From Rhabdonatronobacter sediminivivens (GTDB lineage Bacteria > Pseudomonadota > Alphaproteobacteria > Rhodobacterales > Rhodobacteraceae), in the NCBI RefSeq assembly GCF_013415485.1, contig NZ_JACBXS010000002.1, forward strand, positions 62,001 through 126,000: a stretch of DNA of 64,000 nt, written 5' to 3'. Below, piece after piece: positions 47,385-57,534 of the stretch. The translations under genes and the position numbers were made by a program. Numbering within the stretch: position 1 is the first letter of the stretch; the number at the start of each line of letters is the position of its first letter. The notes under the pieces were generated by a model. That model made no database searches and was not told the origin of the DNA. It saw nothing but the letters and a program-made list of their open reading frames with translations.

Positions 47385-47726
47385 TTATCCGGTAGCCTGC
47401 GACGCGCCGCGCTCTGGCAGCCGGTCATGCAGGGTAAACACCGTATCCATCCGCGTCAGACGGAACACCTTGGCCACATTCGGGGTCAGGCCACTCAGTT
47501 CCAGCCGCCGGTCGCCTCCCAGCAGCTTCATCACCGCGACCACCGCGCCCAGCCCGCTGCTGTCCAGGAAATCCACCCGGGACATGTCCAGGATCACCGG
47601 TGCGCCCGGCTCTGCCAGCGCCTCGCGCACGGCTTCCTTGAAACTGAGCGCGACCGCTGCATCAAGGCGTTGCTCCTCCAGCGTGATGACGAGCGCGCCA
47701 TTCAGGTCCTGCGTTGATATGTTCAT
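47385..47726 (-). CDS. STAS-domain anti-sigma factor antagonist
   Basis: 113 residues, a single STAS domain with the phosphorylation site at Ser56/Ser57 in VDFLDSSGLGAVVAVMK and flanking strands LVITLEEQRLD and RLELSGLTPNVAKVF. It is the expected partner and substrate of the downstream kinase-like protein. Its state would report on an unidentified phosphatase elsewhere in the genome. Divergent from the thiolase at 47851; the gap contains an imperfect dyad GATTG...CAATC (about 47763-47783). Confidence 0.9.
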   Translation of the reverse strand: MNISTQDLNGALVITLEEQRLDAAVALSFKEAVREALAEPGAPVILDMSRVDFLDSSGLGAVVAVMKLLGGDRRLELSGLTPNVAKVFRLTRMDTVFTLHDRLPERGASQATG

Positions 47727-47850
47727 CGAATCCTCGGTCGCTGGTTGCGCTGTGGCTGGCCGATTGACGATCGGTCACAATCAAGGCTATGCGAGATTCG
47801 TTACCAAGAGGTTTGCAACCTGAGGTTATGGATATCCGGGAGGATGGGTT

Positions 47851-49017
47851 ATGCGGGATGTGGTGATCATCGGGGCGTCCAGGACCCCAATGGGCGGGCT
47901 GCAGGGGGTATTTGCGGGTGTTCCGGCAGCGCGATTGGGGGGGGCTGCGATTCGTGCGGCCATGGAGGGCGCCGGGGTTGATCCCGCCCAGGTTGAGGAG
48001 CTTCTGATGGGCTGCGTGCTGCCCGCAGGTCAGGGCCAGGCCCCTGCACGACAGGCCGGGTTCGCGGCGGGGCTGACCCAGGCGGTCCCCGCCACCACGC
48101 TGAACAAGATGTGCGGTTCGGGCATGAAGGCGGCGATGATTGCCCATGACCAGATCGCCCTTGGCGCCGCCGGGATCGTGGTGGCCGGCGGCATGGAAAG
48201 CATGTCCGAGGCCCCCTATCTGCTGCCAAAGATGCGCGCCGGCGCCCGGCTGGGCCATGGGCAGGTGATCGACCACATGTTCCTGGACGGGCTGGAGGAT
48301 GCCTATGACAAGGGCCGTCTGATGGGCACCTTCGCCGAGGATTGCGCCAGCCACTACCAGTTCACGCGCGAGGCGCAGGACGAATACGCTCTGGGCTCAC
48401 TCTCGAACGCCCTGGCGGCGCAGGAGCAGGGCGCCTTCGATGCCGAGATCACGCCCGTTACCCTGGCCGGACGCAAGGGCAGCACCACCGTCAGCACCGA
48501 TGAGCAACCCGGCAACGCCCGCCCGGACAAGATCCCGCAGCTCAAACCCGCCTTCCGGGCCGAGGGCACCGTTACCGCCGCCAATGCCAGCTCCATCTCG
48601 GACGGGGCGGCGGCGCTGGTCATGACCCATGCGGGGGCGGGCCTGCCGGTGCGCGCCCATGTGCGCGGCCATGCCAGCCACGCCCAGGAACCGGGCTGGT
48701 TCACCACCGCGCCGGTGCCTGCCGCGCAGAAACTGCTGGACCGGCTGGGGTGGAGCGTGGACAGCGTGGATCTGTGGGAGGTGAACGAGGCCTTCGCCGT
48801 TGTTCCCATGGCCTTCATGCGCGAAATGGGCATCCCGCGTGACCGTATGAACGTCAACGGCGGCGCCTGCGCGCTGGGGCATCCCATCGGCGCCTCGGGC
48901 GCGCGGATCATGGTGACGCTGCTGCACGCGCTGGAAGCCCGCGGGCTGAAGCGCGGCATCGCCGCCATCTGCATCGGCGGGGGCGAGGGCACCGCCATCG
49001 CGCTGGAACGTCCCTGA
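47851..49017 (+). CDS. Acetyl-CoA C-acyltransferase (second thiolase)
   Basis: 388 residues with a complete thiolase active site: Cys in NKMCGSGMKAAMIAHDQ (about 90), [17 protein letters not shown] (about 335-351) and a C-terminal GGGEGTAIALE in which the usual second Cys is at CIGGGEG. It is clearly distinct from PhaA at 46 kb and probably serves degradation of beta-ketoacyl-CoA (fatty acid or amino acid catabolism) rather than storage. GGGAGGA precedes the start. Converges on moaA. Confidence 0.9.
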   Translation: MRDVVIIGASRTPMGGLQGVFAGVPAARLGGAAIRAAMEGAGVDPAQVEELLMGCVLPAGQGQAPARQAGFAAGLTQAVPATTLNKMCGSGMKAAMIAHDQIALGAAGIVVAGGMESMSEAPYLLPKMRAGARLGHGQVIDHMFLDGLEDAYDKGRLMGTFAEDCASHYQFTREAQDEYALGSLSNALAAQEQGAFDAEITPVTLAGRKGSTTVSTDEQPGNARPDKIPQLKPAFRAEGTVTAANASSISDGAAALVMTHAGAGLPVRAHVRGHASHAQEPGWFTTAPVPAAQKLLDRLGWSVDSVDLWEVNEAFAVVPMAFMREMGIPRDRMNVNGGACALGHPIGASGARIMVTLLHALEARGLKRGIAAICIGGGEGTAIALERP

Positions 49018-49058
49018 GCAACCGGGGCGCTTTCGGGCGCCTCACTCAGCCGCTCCTG

Positions 49059-50063
49059 TCAGCCGCCCGTGTGGCTCATGTGGCGCGAGACCTGCCCATC
49101 CACCTTCTGGCGCGAATAGTCGAAGTCATGGCCCTTGGGTTTGCGGGTGATCGCCTCGCGGATCGCAGCTTCCAGCAGGGCGTCATCGTCTGACGCCCGC
49201 AGCGGCGCGCGCAGATCGGCCATATCCTCCTGACCCAGGCACATGTAAAGCTCGCCCGTGCAGGTCAGGCGCACGCGATTGCAGCTTTCGCAGAAATTAT
49301 GCGTCAGCGGCGTGATGAAGCCGATCTTCTGGCCGGTTTCCTCGATCCGCACATAGCGGGCGGGGCCGCCGGTCCGTTCGGCCAGATCAACCAGAGTGAA
49401 GCGTTCGGCCAGCCGCGCGCGCAGGTCCTTGAGCGACCAGTATTGATCCAGCCGGTCCTCGTTGCCCAGATCGCCCATGGGCATGACCTCGATCCAGGTC
49501 ATGTCCATGTCGCGCGCGGCGCACCATTCCTGCATGGTGAACAGCTCATCCTCGTTGAAGCCTTTCAGCGCCACGGCGTTGATTTTCACGCGCAGCCCGG
49601 CCTCCTGCGCGGCATCGATCCCGTCCAGCACCTGGGCCAGGCGGCCCCAGCGGGTGATATCGGCGAATTTCTTGTCATCCAGCGTGTCCATGGAAATATT
49701 GATCCGCCGCACGCCGCAATCGGCCAGTTCGCGGGCGAAACGGCGCAGCTGGCTGCCATTGGTGGTCAGCGTCAACTCCTTCAGCGCGCCGCTTTCCAGA
49801 TGCCGGTTCATGCGTTCGAAGAAGGTCATGATCCCCTTGCGCACCAACGGCTCACCCCCGGTGATGCGCAGCTTTTCGACCCCCAGCCGGACAAAGGTGG
49901 AGCACATGCGGTCCAGCTCCTCCAGTGTCAGAAGCTCCTTCTTCGGCAGGAAGGTCATGTTTTCGGCCATGCAATAGACACAGCGGAAATCGCAGCGGTC
50001 CGTGACCGAGACACGGAGATAGCTGATCGGGCGGGCGAACGGGTCGATGAGTGGCGCTGTCAT
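49059..50063 (-). CDS. moaA: GTP 3',8-cyclase (molybdenum cofactor biosynthesis)
   Basis: Radical-SAM enzyme that starts molybdopterin synthesis from GTP, with MoaC. 334 residues. The radical-SAM cluster is Cys24-x3-Cys28-x2-Cys31 (RCDFRCVYC), SAM-binding [10 protein letters not shown] (about 66) is present, the second cluster is [15 protein letters not shown] (Cys-x2-Cys-x13-Cys, about 265-283) and the C-terminus ends in the GlyGly required for catalysis. Other moa genes are not in the window. Confidence 0.96.
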   Translation of the reverse strand: MTAPLIDPFARPISYLRVSVTDRCDFRCVYCMAENMTFLPKKELLTLEELDRMCSTFVRLGVEKLRITGGEPLVRKGIMTFFERMNRHLESGALKELTLTTNGSQLRRFARELADCGVRRINISMDTLDDKKFADITRWGRLAQVLDGIDAAQEAGLRVKINAVALKGFNEDELFTMQEWCAARDMDMTWIEVMPMGDLGNEDRLDQYWSLKDLRARLAERFTLVDLAERTGGPARYVRIEETGQKIGFITPLTHNFCESCNRVRLTCTGELYMCLGQEDMADLRAPLRASDDDALLEAAIREAITRKPKGHDFDYSRQKVDGQVSRHMSHTGG

Positions 50064-50145
50064 GCGCGAAATCTATGCAGCTCTGCGCGCGGCGGCAAGT
50101 GCCTTGACGGTTGCCGTGGACCTTTGTCGGAAGTAGGTTGCGCGC

Positions 50146-50661
50146 ATGAGGTCCAGATTCCTTTTTGCATCCCTGACATTGGCCATGCTGCTTTTGGCCG
50201 CCTGTGGCGATTCCGGGCCGTTCCAGCGCGCCGCCGCGCCAGACGTCTCCGTGCAGACGCCGGATGCCGAAACCGTGCGCCCGCAGGCACGCCCGGGAGA
50301 GGAGGGCGTCGACGCCCTGCCGCCGCTGGCGCGCAGCGCCGTGCGCACCGCCGAAACCCTGGATCGAACCACCCCTGAAGAGCGCGCCGCTGCCACCGCG
50401 CCAGCCGCTGCGGGCGCGCAGCTGGGGGAAACCCTGGCCTCGCTCGGCAACCCGGCCGAGGGCGGGTTCTGGCTGCGTACAGGGCTTGTCACCGAGGCGC
50501 AGCAAGGGCGGGTGGAAACCCGGGGCGGCGCGTCGGTGCAGGTGGAACTGCGCCCCTCGGGCAGCGCGCCCGGCGCGGGCAGCCAGCTGTCGCTCGCAGC
50601 CTTCCGCGCGCTGGAGGTGCCCTTGACAGATCTGCCCCGCCTGACCGTCTTCAGCCAGTGA
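50146..50661 (+). CDS. Hypothetical lipoprotein
   Basis: 171 residues with a signal peptide (RSRFLFASLTLAMLLLAAC) ending in a lipobox LLAAC (Cys20). The mature part is rich in Ala, Pro and charged residues to about residue 90 (likely disordered), followed by a small globular part with GFWLRTGLVTEAQQGRVETRGGASVQVELRP. In DUF-type lipoproteins of Rhodobacterales this layout is frequent. I do not recognise a family. Divergent from moaA; converges on speB with a G-quadruplex palindrome between. Confidence 0.75.
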   Translation: MRSRFLFASLTLAMLLLAACGDSGPFQRAAAPDVSVQTPDAETVRPQARPGEEGVDALPPLARSAVRTAETLDRTTPEERAAATAPAAAGAQLGETLASLGNPAEGGFWLRTGLVTEAQQGRVETRGGASVQVELRPSGSAPGAGSQLSLAAFRALEVPLTDLPRLTVFSQ

Positions 50662-50717
50662 TCCCGGCGCGCGGCGCAACCTGCCCCCACCGACCCTGTC
50701 CGATGTCTGCATCGGAC

Positions 50718-50768
50718 AGCGCCCCCGAGGCGTGCAGGGTGGGTGGGTGGGCGCGGCTCGGGGGCGCT
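50718..50768. repeat. G-quadruplex palindrome, copy 4
   Basis: Perfect 12-bp arms AGCGCCCCCGAG (50718-50729) and CTCGGGGGCGCT (50757-50768) enclosing GGGTGGGTGGGTGGG (50737-50751) on the plus strand, opposite in orientation to copies 1-3. It lies between the converging stops of the lipoprotein gene and speB. Confidence 0.85.
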
Positions 50769-50799
50769 TGCCTCCGCCCGTTGCAAACAGGAGCTTGCA

Positions 50800-51654
50800 T
50801 CAGCCGCCCCGCGCAATCCCCATCAGCGCATAGGTTACTTGCGCGGCGGTGAAATCCCAGACCGGCGCGCCCTCGATGGGGGCCAGTTCCACCACATCGA
50901 TCCCCACGCAGCGCCGCCCCTTCAGCGCGCTGCGCACCAGCGATAGCGCCTGATAATAGCCCAGCCCCCCTGGCACCGGCGTGCCGGTGGCGGGCATGAT
51001 CGCCGCATCCAGCCCGTCCACGTCAAAGCTGATGTAGACATCCTCCGGGAAATCCTCGGGCAGGGTGATCTCGTAGATGTTGTCGGTCACCAGTTCCTCG
51101 GCATCGACGAAATCCACCTCCAGCGTCTCGCGCAGCGCGGCTTCTTCCGAGGACAGGGCGCGGACGCCGAATTGCGCCAGAGCGATGCCCTCTTCCTCCA
51201 CCAGCAGTTGCATGACCGAGGCATGGCTGTGACGCTCGCCCTGATAGGCGCGGCGCAGATCGGCATGGGCATCGATCTGGACCACGCCCACGCGCCGCCC
51301 CAACCCCGCGGCGACCCCACGCACCGCGCCCCAGGTCAGGCTGTGCTCGCCGCCCAGCGTGACCGGCAGCTTGCCCGCGCGGGTGATGGCGGCGGTGCGG
51401 GCCTCCAGATCCGCCAGGGCGCGGGCGATGGGCTGGTCGCAGTCGATGGGCGCGGTGGTGTGGATGCCCTCGGCGCAGGGCTCCATCCCACGCCACAGCC
51501 GCTCCAACTGGTCCGAGGCCGCAATCAGCGCCGCCGGGCCGCGCGTGGTGCCCGACCCATAACTGACGGTCTTTTCCAGCGGCATGGGGATGACGTGGAA
51601 TTGCGCGGTGGCGCGGCGCTCCTCGGGGGTCAGTTCGCTGTCCAGAAAGATCAT
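50800..51654 (-). CDS. speB: Agmatinase
   Basis: Manganese ureohydrolase giving putrescine and urea from agmatine. 284 residues: TLGGEHSLTWG (about 97-107), VQIDAHADLR (about 124-133) and SFDVDGLDAAIMPATGTPVPGG (about 208-229) supply the metal ligands. The last gene of the polyamine operon, overlapping nspC by 4 nt. Together with SpeA it forms the arginine decarboxylase route to putrescine. Confidence 0.92.
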   Translation of the reverse strand: MIFLDSELTPEERRATAQFHVIPMPLEKTVSYGSGTTRGPAALIAASDQLERLWRGMEPCAEGIHTTAPIDCDQPIARALADLEARTAAITRAGKLPVTLGGEHSLTWGAVRGVAAGLGRRVGVVQIDAHADLRRAYQGERHSHASVMQLLVEEEGIALAQFGVRALSSEEAALRETLEVDFVDAEELVTDNIYEITLPEDFPEDVYISFDVDGLDAAIMPATGTPVPGGLGYYQALSLVRSALKGRRCVGIDVVELAPIEGAPVWDFTAAQVTYALMGIARGG

Positions 51655-52817
51655 GAGAGGCGGCCCTTGAAGTCCTGATAGTCAAATTCGCGGATGACGC
51701 GCAGCGCGTCGCTGTCGCTGTTCCAGACCGCCAGAGCGGGCAGGCGGACGCCGTTGAAGGTGGTGGTCTTGACCATTGAATAATGCGCCTGGTCCAGAAA
51801 GGCCACGCGGCTGCCGATGGCCGGGACAGCACCGAACGCATATCGCCCGATCACATCGCCCGCCAGACAACTTGGTCCCCCCAGCCGCACAAGGGTTTCG
51901 CCGCCCTCACCCAGCAGGGCCGGGCGGTAGGGGGCCTCGATCACATCGGGCATGTGGCAGGTGGCGGATATGTCCAGGATCGCGTTCGGCCCGTCATTCT
52001 CCACCACATCCAGCACTTCGCCCACCAGAATACCGGCATCCAGCGCCACAGCCTCGCCCGGTTCCAGATAGCAGTGCAGGCCGGTTTCCGCGCGCACGCG
52101 CTGCAGGAAGGCGATCAGCCCCTCGCGGTCATAATCGGCCCGCGTGATATGGTGGCCGCCGCCGAAATTGATCCATTTCAGCCGCGGCGCCAGGGCGCGG
52201 ATGCGCGGAGCGATATGGTCCCAGATGGCCAGCAGGGGGGTCAGGTCCTGTTCGCAGAGCGTATGCATATGCAGCCCGTCCACGCCCTCCAGCGCGGCGT
52301 CGTCGATCTGATCCAGCGGTGTGCCCAGGCGAGAGCCGGGGGCGGCGGGGTCATATTTCGGATCCTCGCCCATGGGCAGGCCGGGGTTGAAGCGCAGGCC
52401 CACATGGATCTCGCGCGCGGCGTCGCGGATCATCGGCAGGAAGCGCGCTTTGGCGGCGGGGGTGTTGAACACGATATGGTCCGACAGCGCGATGATCTCG
52501 GCCATCTCGTCCGGTTTGTAGCCGGCGGCAAAGGTTTCGACGATCCCGCCGTAATGCTCGCGCCCCAGCCGTGCCTCCCACAGGCCCGAGGCGCAGACGC
52601 CCGAGAGGTAGCGGCTGACAAGTGGCGCCAGCTCCCACATGGAAAACGCCTTGAGCGCGCAGAGCACCGTGGCGCCAGACCGGGTCTGGATATCGGCCAG
52701 CACCCGCAGGTTGGCCTCCAGCCGCGCCTCATCCACCACGAAACAGGGCGAGGGGACGCGATCAAGGGCGAACCGGGCGAAAGCGCCCGGATCGCCCGCA
52801 TGGGTCTGCATGGCCAT
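51651..52817 (-). CDS. nspC: Carboxynorspermidine decarboxylase
   Basis: PLP enzyme, 388 residues of the alanine-racemase-fold group, making (nor)spermidine from carboxy(nor)spermidine. PLP lysine in VLCALKAFSMWEL (Lys56), glycine-rich GGGHHITRADYD (about 227-238), EPGEAVALDAG and the active-site segment SATCHMPDVIEAPYRP (about 290) with Cys and Asp as in NspC. The ATG overlaps the preceding stop (TGATG). It is the third gene of the polyamine operon. Confidence 0.92.
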   Translation of the reverse strand: MAMQTHAGDPGAFARFALDRVPSPCFVVDEARLEANLRVLADIQTRSGATVLCALKAFSMWELAPLVSRYLSGVCASGLWEARLGREHYGGIVETFAAGYKPDEMAEIIALSDHIVFNTPAAKARFLPMIRDAAREIHVGLRFNPGLPMGEDPKYDPAAPGSRLGTPLDQIDDAALEGVDGLHMHTLCEQDLTPLLAIWDHIAPRIRALAPRLKWINFGGGHHITRADYDREGLIAFLQRVRAETGLHCYLEPGEAVALDAGILVGEVLDVVENDGPNAILDISATCHMPDVIEAPYRPALLGEGGETLVRLGGPSCLAGDVIGRYAFGAVPAIGSRVAFLDQAHYSMVKTTTFNGVRLPALAVWNSDSDALRVIREFDYQDFKGRLS

Positions 52818-54035
52818 CAGAAATCGACCGGGGCCGAGAGTTCCGTGATCTTCCACGGCAGGCCATGGGCGTTGAGCATCTCCATGAAGCGGTCGGGGTC
52901 CAGCTGTTCGGTGTTGAACACGCCCGCGCCGCTCCAGGTGCCATCAAGCATCAGCGCTGCGCCGATCATGGCGGGCACGCCAGTGGTGTAGCTGACCGCC
53001 TGGCTGCCGACCTCGCGGAAACACTCCTCATGGTCGCAGATATTGTTGATGTAATAGGTCTTTTCGCCGGAGCCATCCTTGGCGGGGCCGGTGATGATAT
53101 CGCCGATATTGGTCTTGCCCTTGGTCCGTTCGCCCAGATCGCCGGGATTGGGCAGCACGGCTTTCAGGAATTGCAGCGGGATGATCTGGTGGCCCTCATA
53201 CTCCACCGGCTCGATGCCGGTCATGCCGACATTTTGCAGGACGGTCACATGCTGGATATAGGCATCGCCAAAGGTCATCCAGAAACGGGCGCGCTCGATC
53301 TCGGGGAAATGCGTGACCAGCGACTCCAGCTCCTCGTGATACATCAGATACATGTTCTTGGGGCCGACCTGATCGAAGTCGAATTCGACCATGGTGGACA
53401 TGGCGGGTGAGGTCACCCAGCCGCCGTTTTCCCAGTGCTTCACCTCGGCCGTGACTTCGCGGATGTTGATCTCGGGGTTGAAATTGGTGGCGAAGGGGTG
53501 GCCGTGATCACCGCCGTTGCAATCCAGAATGTCGATCAGCCGGATGCCCGAGAGGTAATGCTTGCGCACATAGGCCGCGAAGATGCTGGTCACGCCCGGA
53601 TCGAAGCCCACCCCCAGCGTGGCCATCAGCCCGGCTTTTTCGAACCGTTCATGCAACTTCCACTGGTGCGAATATTCGAACTTGGCTTCCTCGGGCGGCT
53701 CATAGTTGGCGGTGTCCAGATAGTGAACGCCGGTGCGCAGGCAGGCCTCCATCAGCGCCAGATCCTGATAGGGCAGCGCGAGGTTGACCAGCAGCGCGGG
53801 CTTCACGGTTTCGATCAGCGCCACCGTGGCCCCTACGTCATCGGCGTCGATCTGGTAGGTTTCGATCACCTGCCCGGTGCGCGCCTTGACGGACTCGGCA
53901 ATCGCCTCGCATTTGCTCAGCGTGCGGCTGGCGACGGCGATGCGGCCGGGGAACAGGTCCCGGTTCATCGCCATCTTGTGCAGCGTGACCGAGGCCACGC
54001 CCCCGGCGCCGATCACCAGAACGTCCTTGTTCATG

Positions 54036-54043
<8 letters not shown>
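52817..54043 (-). CDS. Carboxynorspermidine/carboxyspermidine synthase (saccharopine dehydrogenase family)
   Basis: 408 residues. N-terminal Rossmann VLVIGAGGVASVTLHKMA (about 8-25), LALPYQDLALMEACLRTGVHYLDTANYE (about 90-117) and a saccharopine dehydrogenase C-terminal domain (TLGVGFDPGVTSIFAAY). It condenses putrescine or diaminopropane with aspartate semialdehyde using NADPH. Position beside nspC, speA and speB supports this over a lysine-pathway role. ATG 54043 has GAGGAGGA 5 nt upstream and overlaps speA by 8 nt. Confidence 0.9.
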
Positions 54044-55946
<1,903 letters not shown>

Positions 55947-55983
55947 GGGAACTGCCTCTCCGTGCCGGACGAAATGAGGCTCC

Positions 55984-56012
55984 GCCATAGAAATACCGGA
56001 CCCATTTCACAA
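55984..56012 (-). promoter_or_regulatory. Candidate promoter of the polyamine operon
   Basis: Minus strand -35 TTGTGA (56007-56012), 17-bp spacer, -10 TATGGC (55984-55989), about 38 bp before the chosen speA start. A moderate sigma-70 match; if correct it excludes the upstream ATG at 55988 as start codon. Confidence 0.4.
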
Positions 56013-56051
56013 GGAAAAATACAACCGCAGCGATGGATTCTTTGTGACGGT

Positions 56052-57053
56052 TCAGGCCGCCAGCAGCGCGGTTTCGCCGGTATCAAGCAATCGGCGGACA
56101 TAGGGGGCATCGGCTGCGGGATCCGTCAGATGGGGGCGGGTCGCCGGGGCGGCTTCGGCGGGGTGCAGGCTGTCGATCACCCCGCCCTGGGCCTGCAGCA
56201 GATGGTGGCCTTCCAGCAGAAGATGCACATAGCTGGCGCCATGGGGGGCATGGTCGGTGCGGATGCCGTGGTGGTCCAGCAGGTCGCGGGCGCGGGCCAG
56301 AACCTGATCGCAGCCAAACAAGGCCGTGGCGCGCGGGTCGGTCAGCAGGATGCGCTGATCGGGGCCGAGGGTGAGCGCTTCGGAAAGGGTCAGGCCCGGC
56401 AGCGCGCCGGGTGCGATGCGGATGGGGCGCAGGGCAGGGCGGCGGCGCAGGGTTTCGGCGTCAAGGCGCTGGGGCTGCACCGACAACAGCGGCTGTGCTC
56501 CGGCATCGACCGTCAGGACAAGGTCACCGGCCCGCAGGCTGTCTGCCGGGCGCGGCCCCTGTGGCGTATCAATCAGCGTATCGGCACCGGCACAGGCCAG
56601 CTGCAGGTCTTCGCGCGTGGCCCGGCCCGGCGTGCAGGCCAGCACCCACAGCGGTTGCCCCGGCGCGGGCAGGGCCGGGGTGATCACCACCGCGCGCAGG
56701 GTGCCATCCGTGGCGCGCAGCAGCCGACCCTCGAACCGCGCATGGCCATCGGTCAGGGTAAAGCCGTCGGACGGGGCCTCGGGCGGCGCATCATCCGCAG
56801 GGGCGCGCATCGGGGCCTCGCGCCCGCTCAGCCGCGCGGCAATACCGGCGGCGCGGCGGCGCAGGCCGGTCAGGACCGACGGCAGCGGCAGGTCCAGCAC
56901 ATTGCCCGCCCGGTCCATCCGCAGCGCCGCCCCGTGATAACGCCATTCGGCGCCCGGGCGCAGGGCGTCCTCGGGCGCGCCGGGGATGCCATCGGTTTCG
57001 GTCTGCGCCCAGTCCAGCGCAAAGACGCCCCTGGGGCATGAATTCTGAACCAT
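56052..57053 (-). CDS. Hint-domain (hedgehog/intein-like) protein
   Basis: 333 residues. The N-terminal half is of unknown fold. A Hint_2-type domain begins at Cys154 in LACAGADTLIDTPQGPRPADSLRAGDLVLTVD (about 152-183) and runs to about 270 (VHLLLEGHHLLQAQGG). The self-cleavage Cys and the TxxG block are kept, but the histidine expected in the PxHR motif is Gln233 (LGPDQRILL). Rhodobacterales have many such proteins, often exported or surface-linked; no signal peptide is visible here. Whether it self-processes is doubtful. Function unknown. Confidence 0.8.
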   Translation of the reverse strand: MVQNSCPRGVFALDWAQTETDGIPGAPEDALRPGAEWRYHGAALRMDRAGNVLDLPLPSVLTGLRRRAAGIAARLSGREAPMRAPADDAPPEAPSDGFTLTDGHARFEGRLLRATDGTLRAVVITPALPAPGQPLWVLACTPGRATREDLQLACAGADTLIDTPQGPRPADSLRAGDLVLTVDAGAQPLLSVQPQRLDAETLRRRPALRPIRIAPGALPGLTLSEALTLGPDQRILLTDPRATALFGCDQVLARARDLLDHHGIRTDHAPHGASYVHLLLEGHHLLQAQGGVIDSLHPAEAAPATRPHLTDPAADAPYVRRLLDTGETALLAA

Positions 57054-57195
57054 CTGCCGTGCCTGCCTCTGGATGCACCGCGTCTGGCGGCGGCGCCTGG
57101 CAACACATTAGCAGAAACCCATGCAGGCAACCAGAGTGCGCTTGCCCTTTGGCCCGCCCGCACCATCTGTGCCACCGACCCGCAAGGAGACGCCC

Positions 57196-57363
57196 ATGCC
57201 AAGAATGCGCCGCAAACAGGACCTGCCGCAAAAGACCTGCATGGCCTGCGGACGGCCCTTTGCATGGCGGCGCAAATGGGCGCAGGTCTGGGAGCAGGTG
57301 CGCTACTGCTCAGAGCGTTGCCGCCGGGCCGGGCCTGCCTCCGGCACGGGCGGGGACGCATAA
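57196..57363 (+). CDS. DUF2256 small zinc-knuckle protein
   Basis: 55 residues: [20 protein letters not shown] at about 14-33, then [10 protein letters not shown]. The two Cys pairs (CMAC, CSERC) form a treble-clef-like zinc knuckle. It matches DUF2256, a cyanobacterial/proteobacterial family often near cryptochrome/photolyase-like genes, of unknown function. ATG 57196 follows AAGGAG. Divergent from the Hint gene. Monocistronic, with the rpsA promoter starting 5 bp later. Confidence 0.85.
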   Translation: MPRMRRKQDLPQKTCMACGRPFAWRRKWAQVWEQVRYCSERCRRAGPASGTGGDA

Positions 57364-57367
57364 TCCC

Positions 57368-57396
57368 TTGCCCTGCGCCCTTGGGGCGACTATAGA
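57368..57396 (+). promoter_or_regulatory. rpsA promoter
   Basis: -35 TTGCCC (57368-57373), 17-bp spacer, -10 TATAGA (57391-57396). A good housekeeping-sigma match, leaving about 130 nt of 5' UTR before rpsA; that leader may carry S1 autoregulation as in other bacteria, though I see no defined element. Confidence 0.6.
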
Positions 57397-57534
57397 CGCG
57401 CGCATCGGGCTGCGTGGCAGACACGCGGGCGGGATCACCCCGCGCCGCTTTTTGCGCGTTTCACCCGAAGTGCAACAGACCGGCGGAGCCAACCGTCTGG
57501 CCAGTCAAATCGAACGCAAAGGAAACTGAACCGC

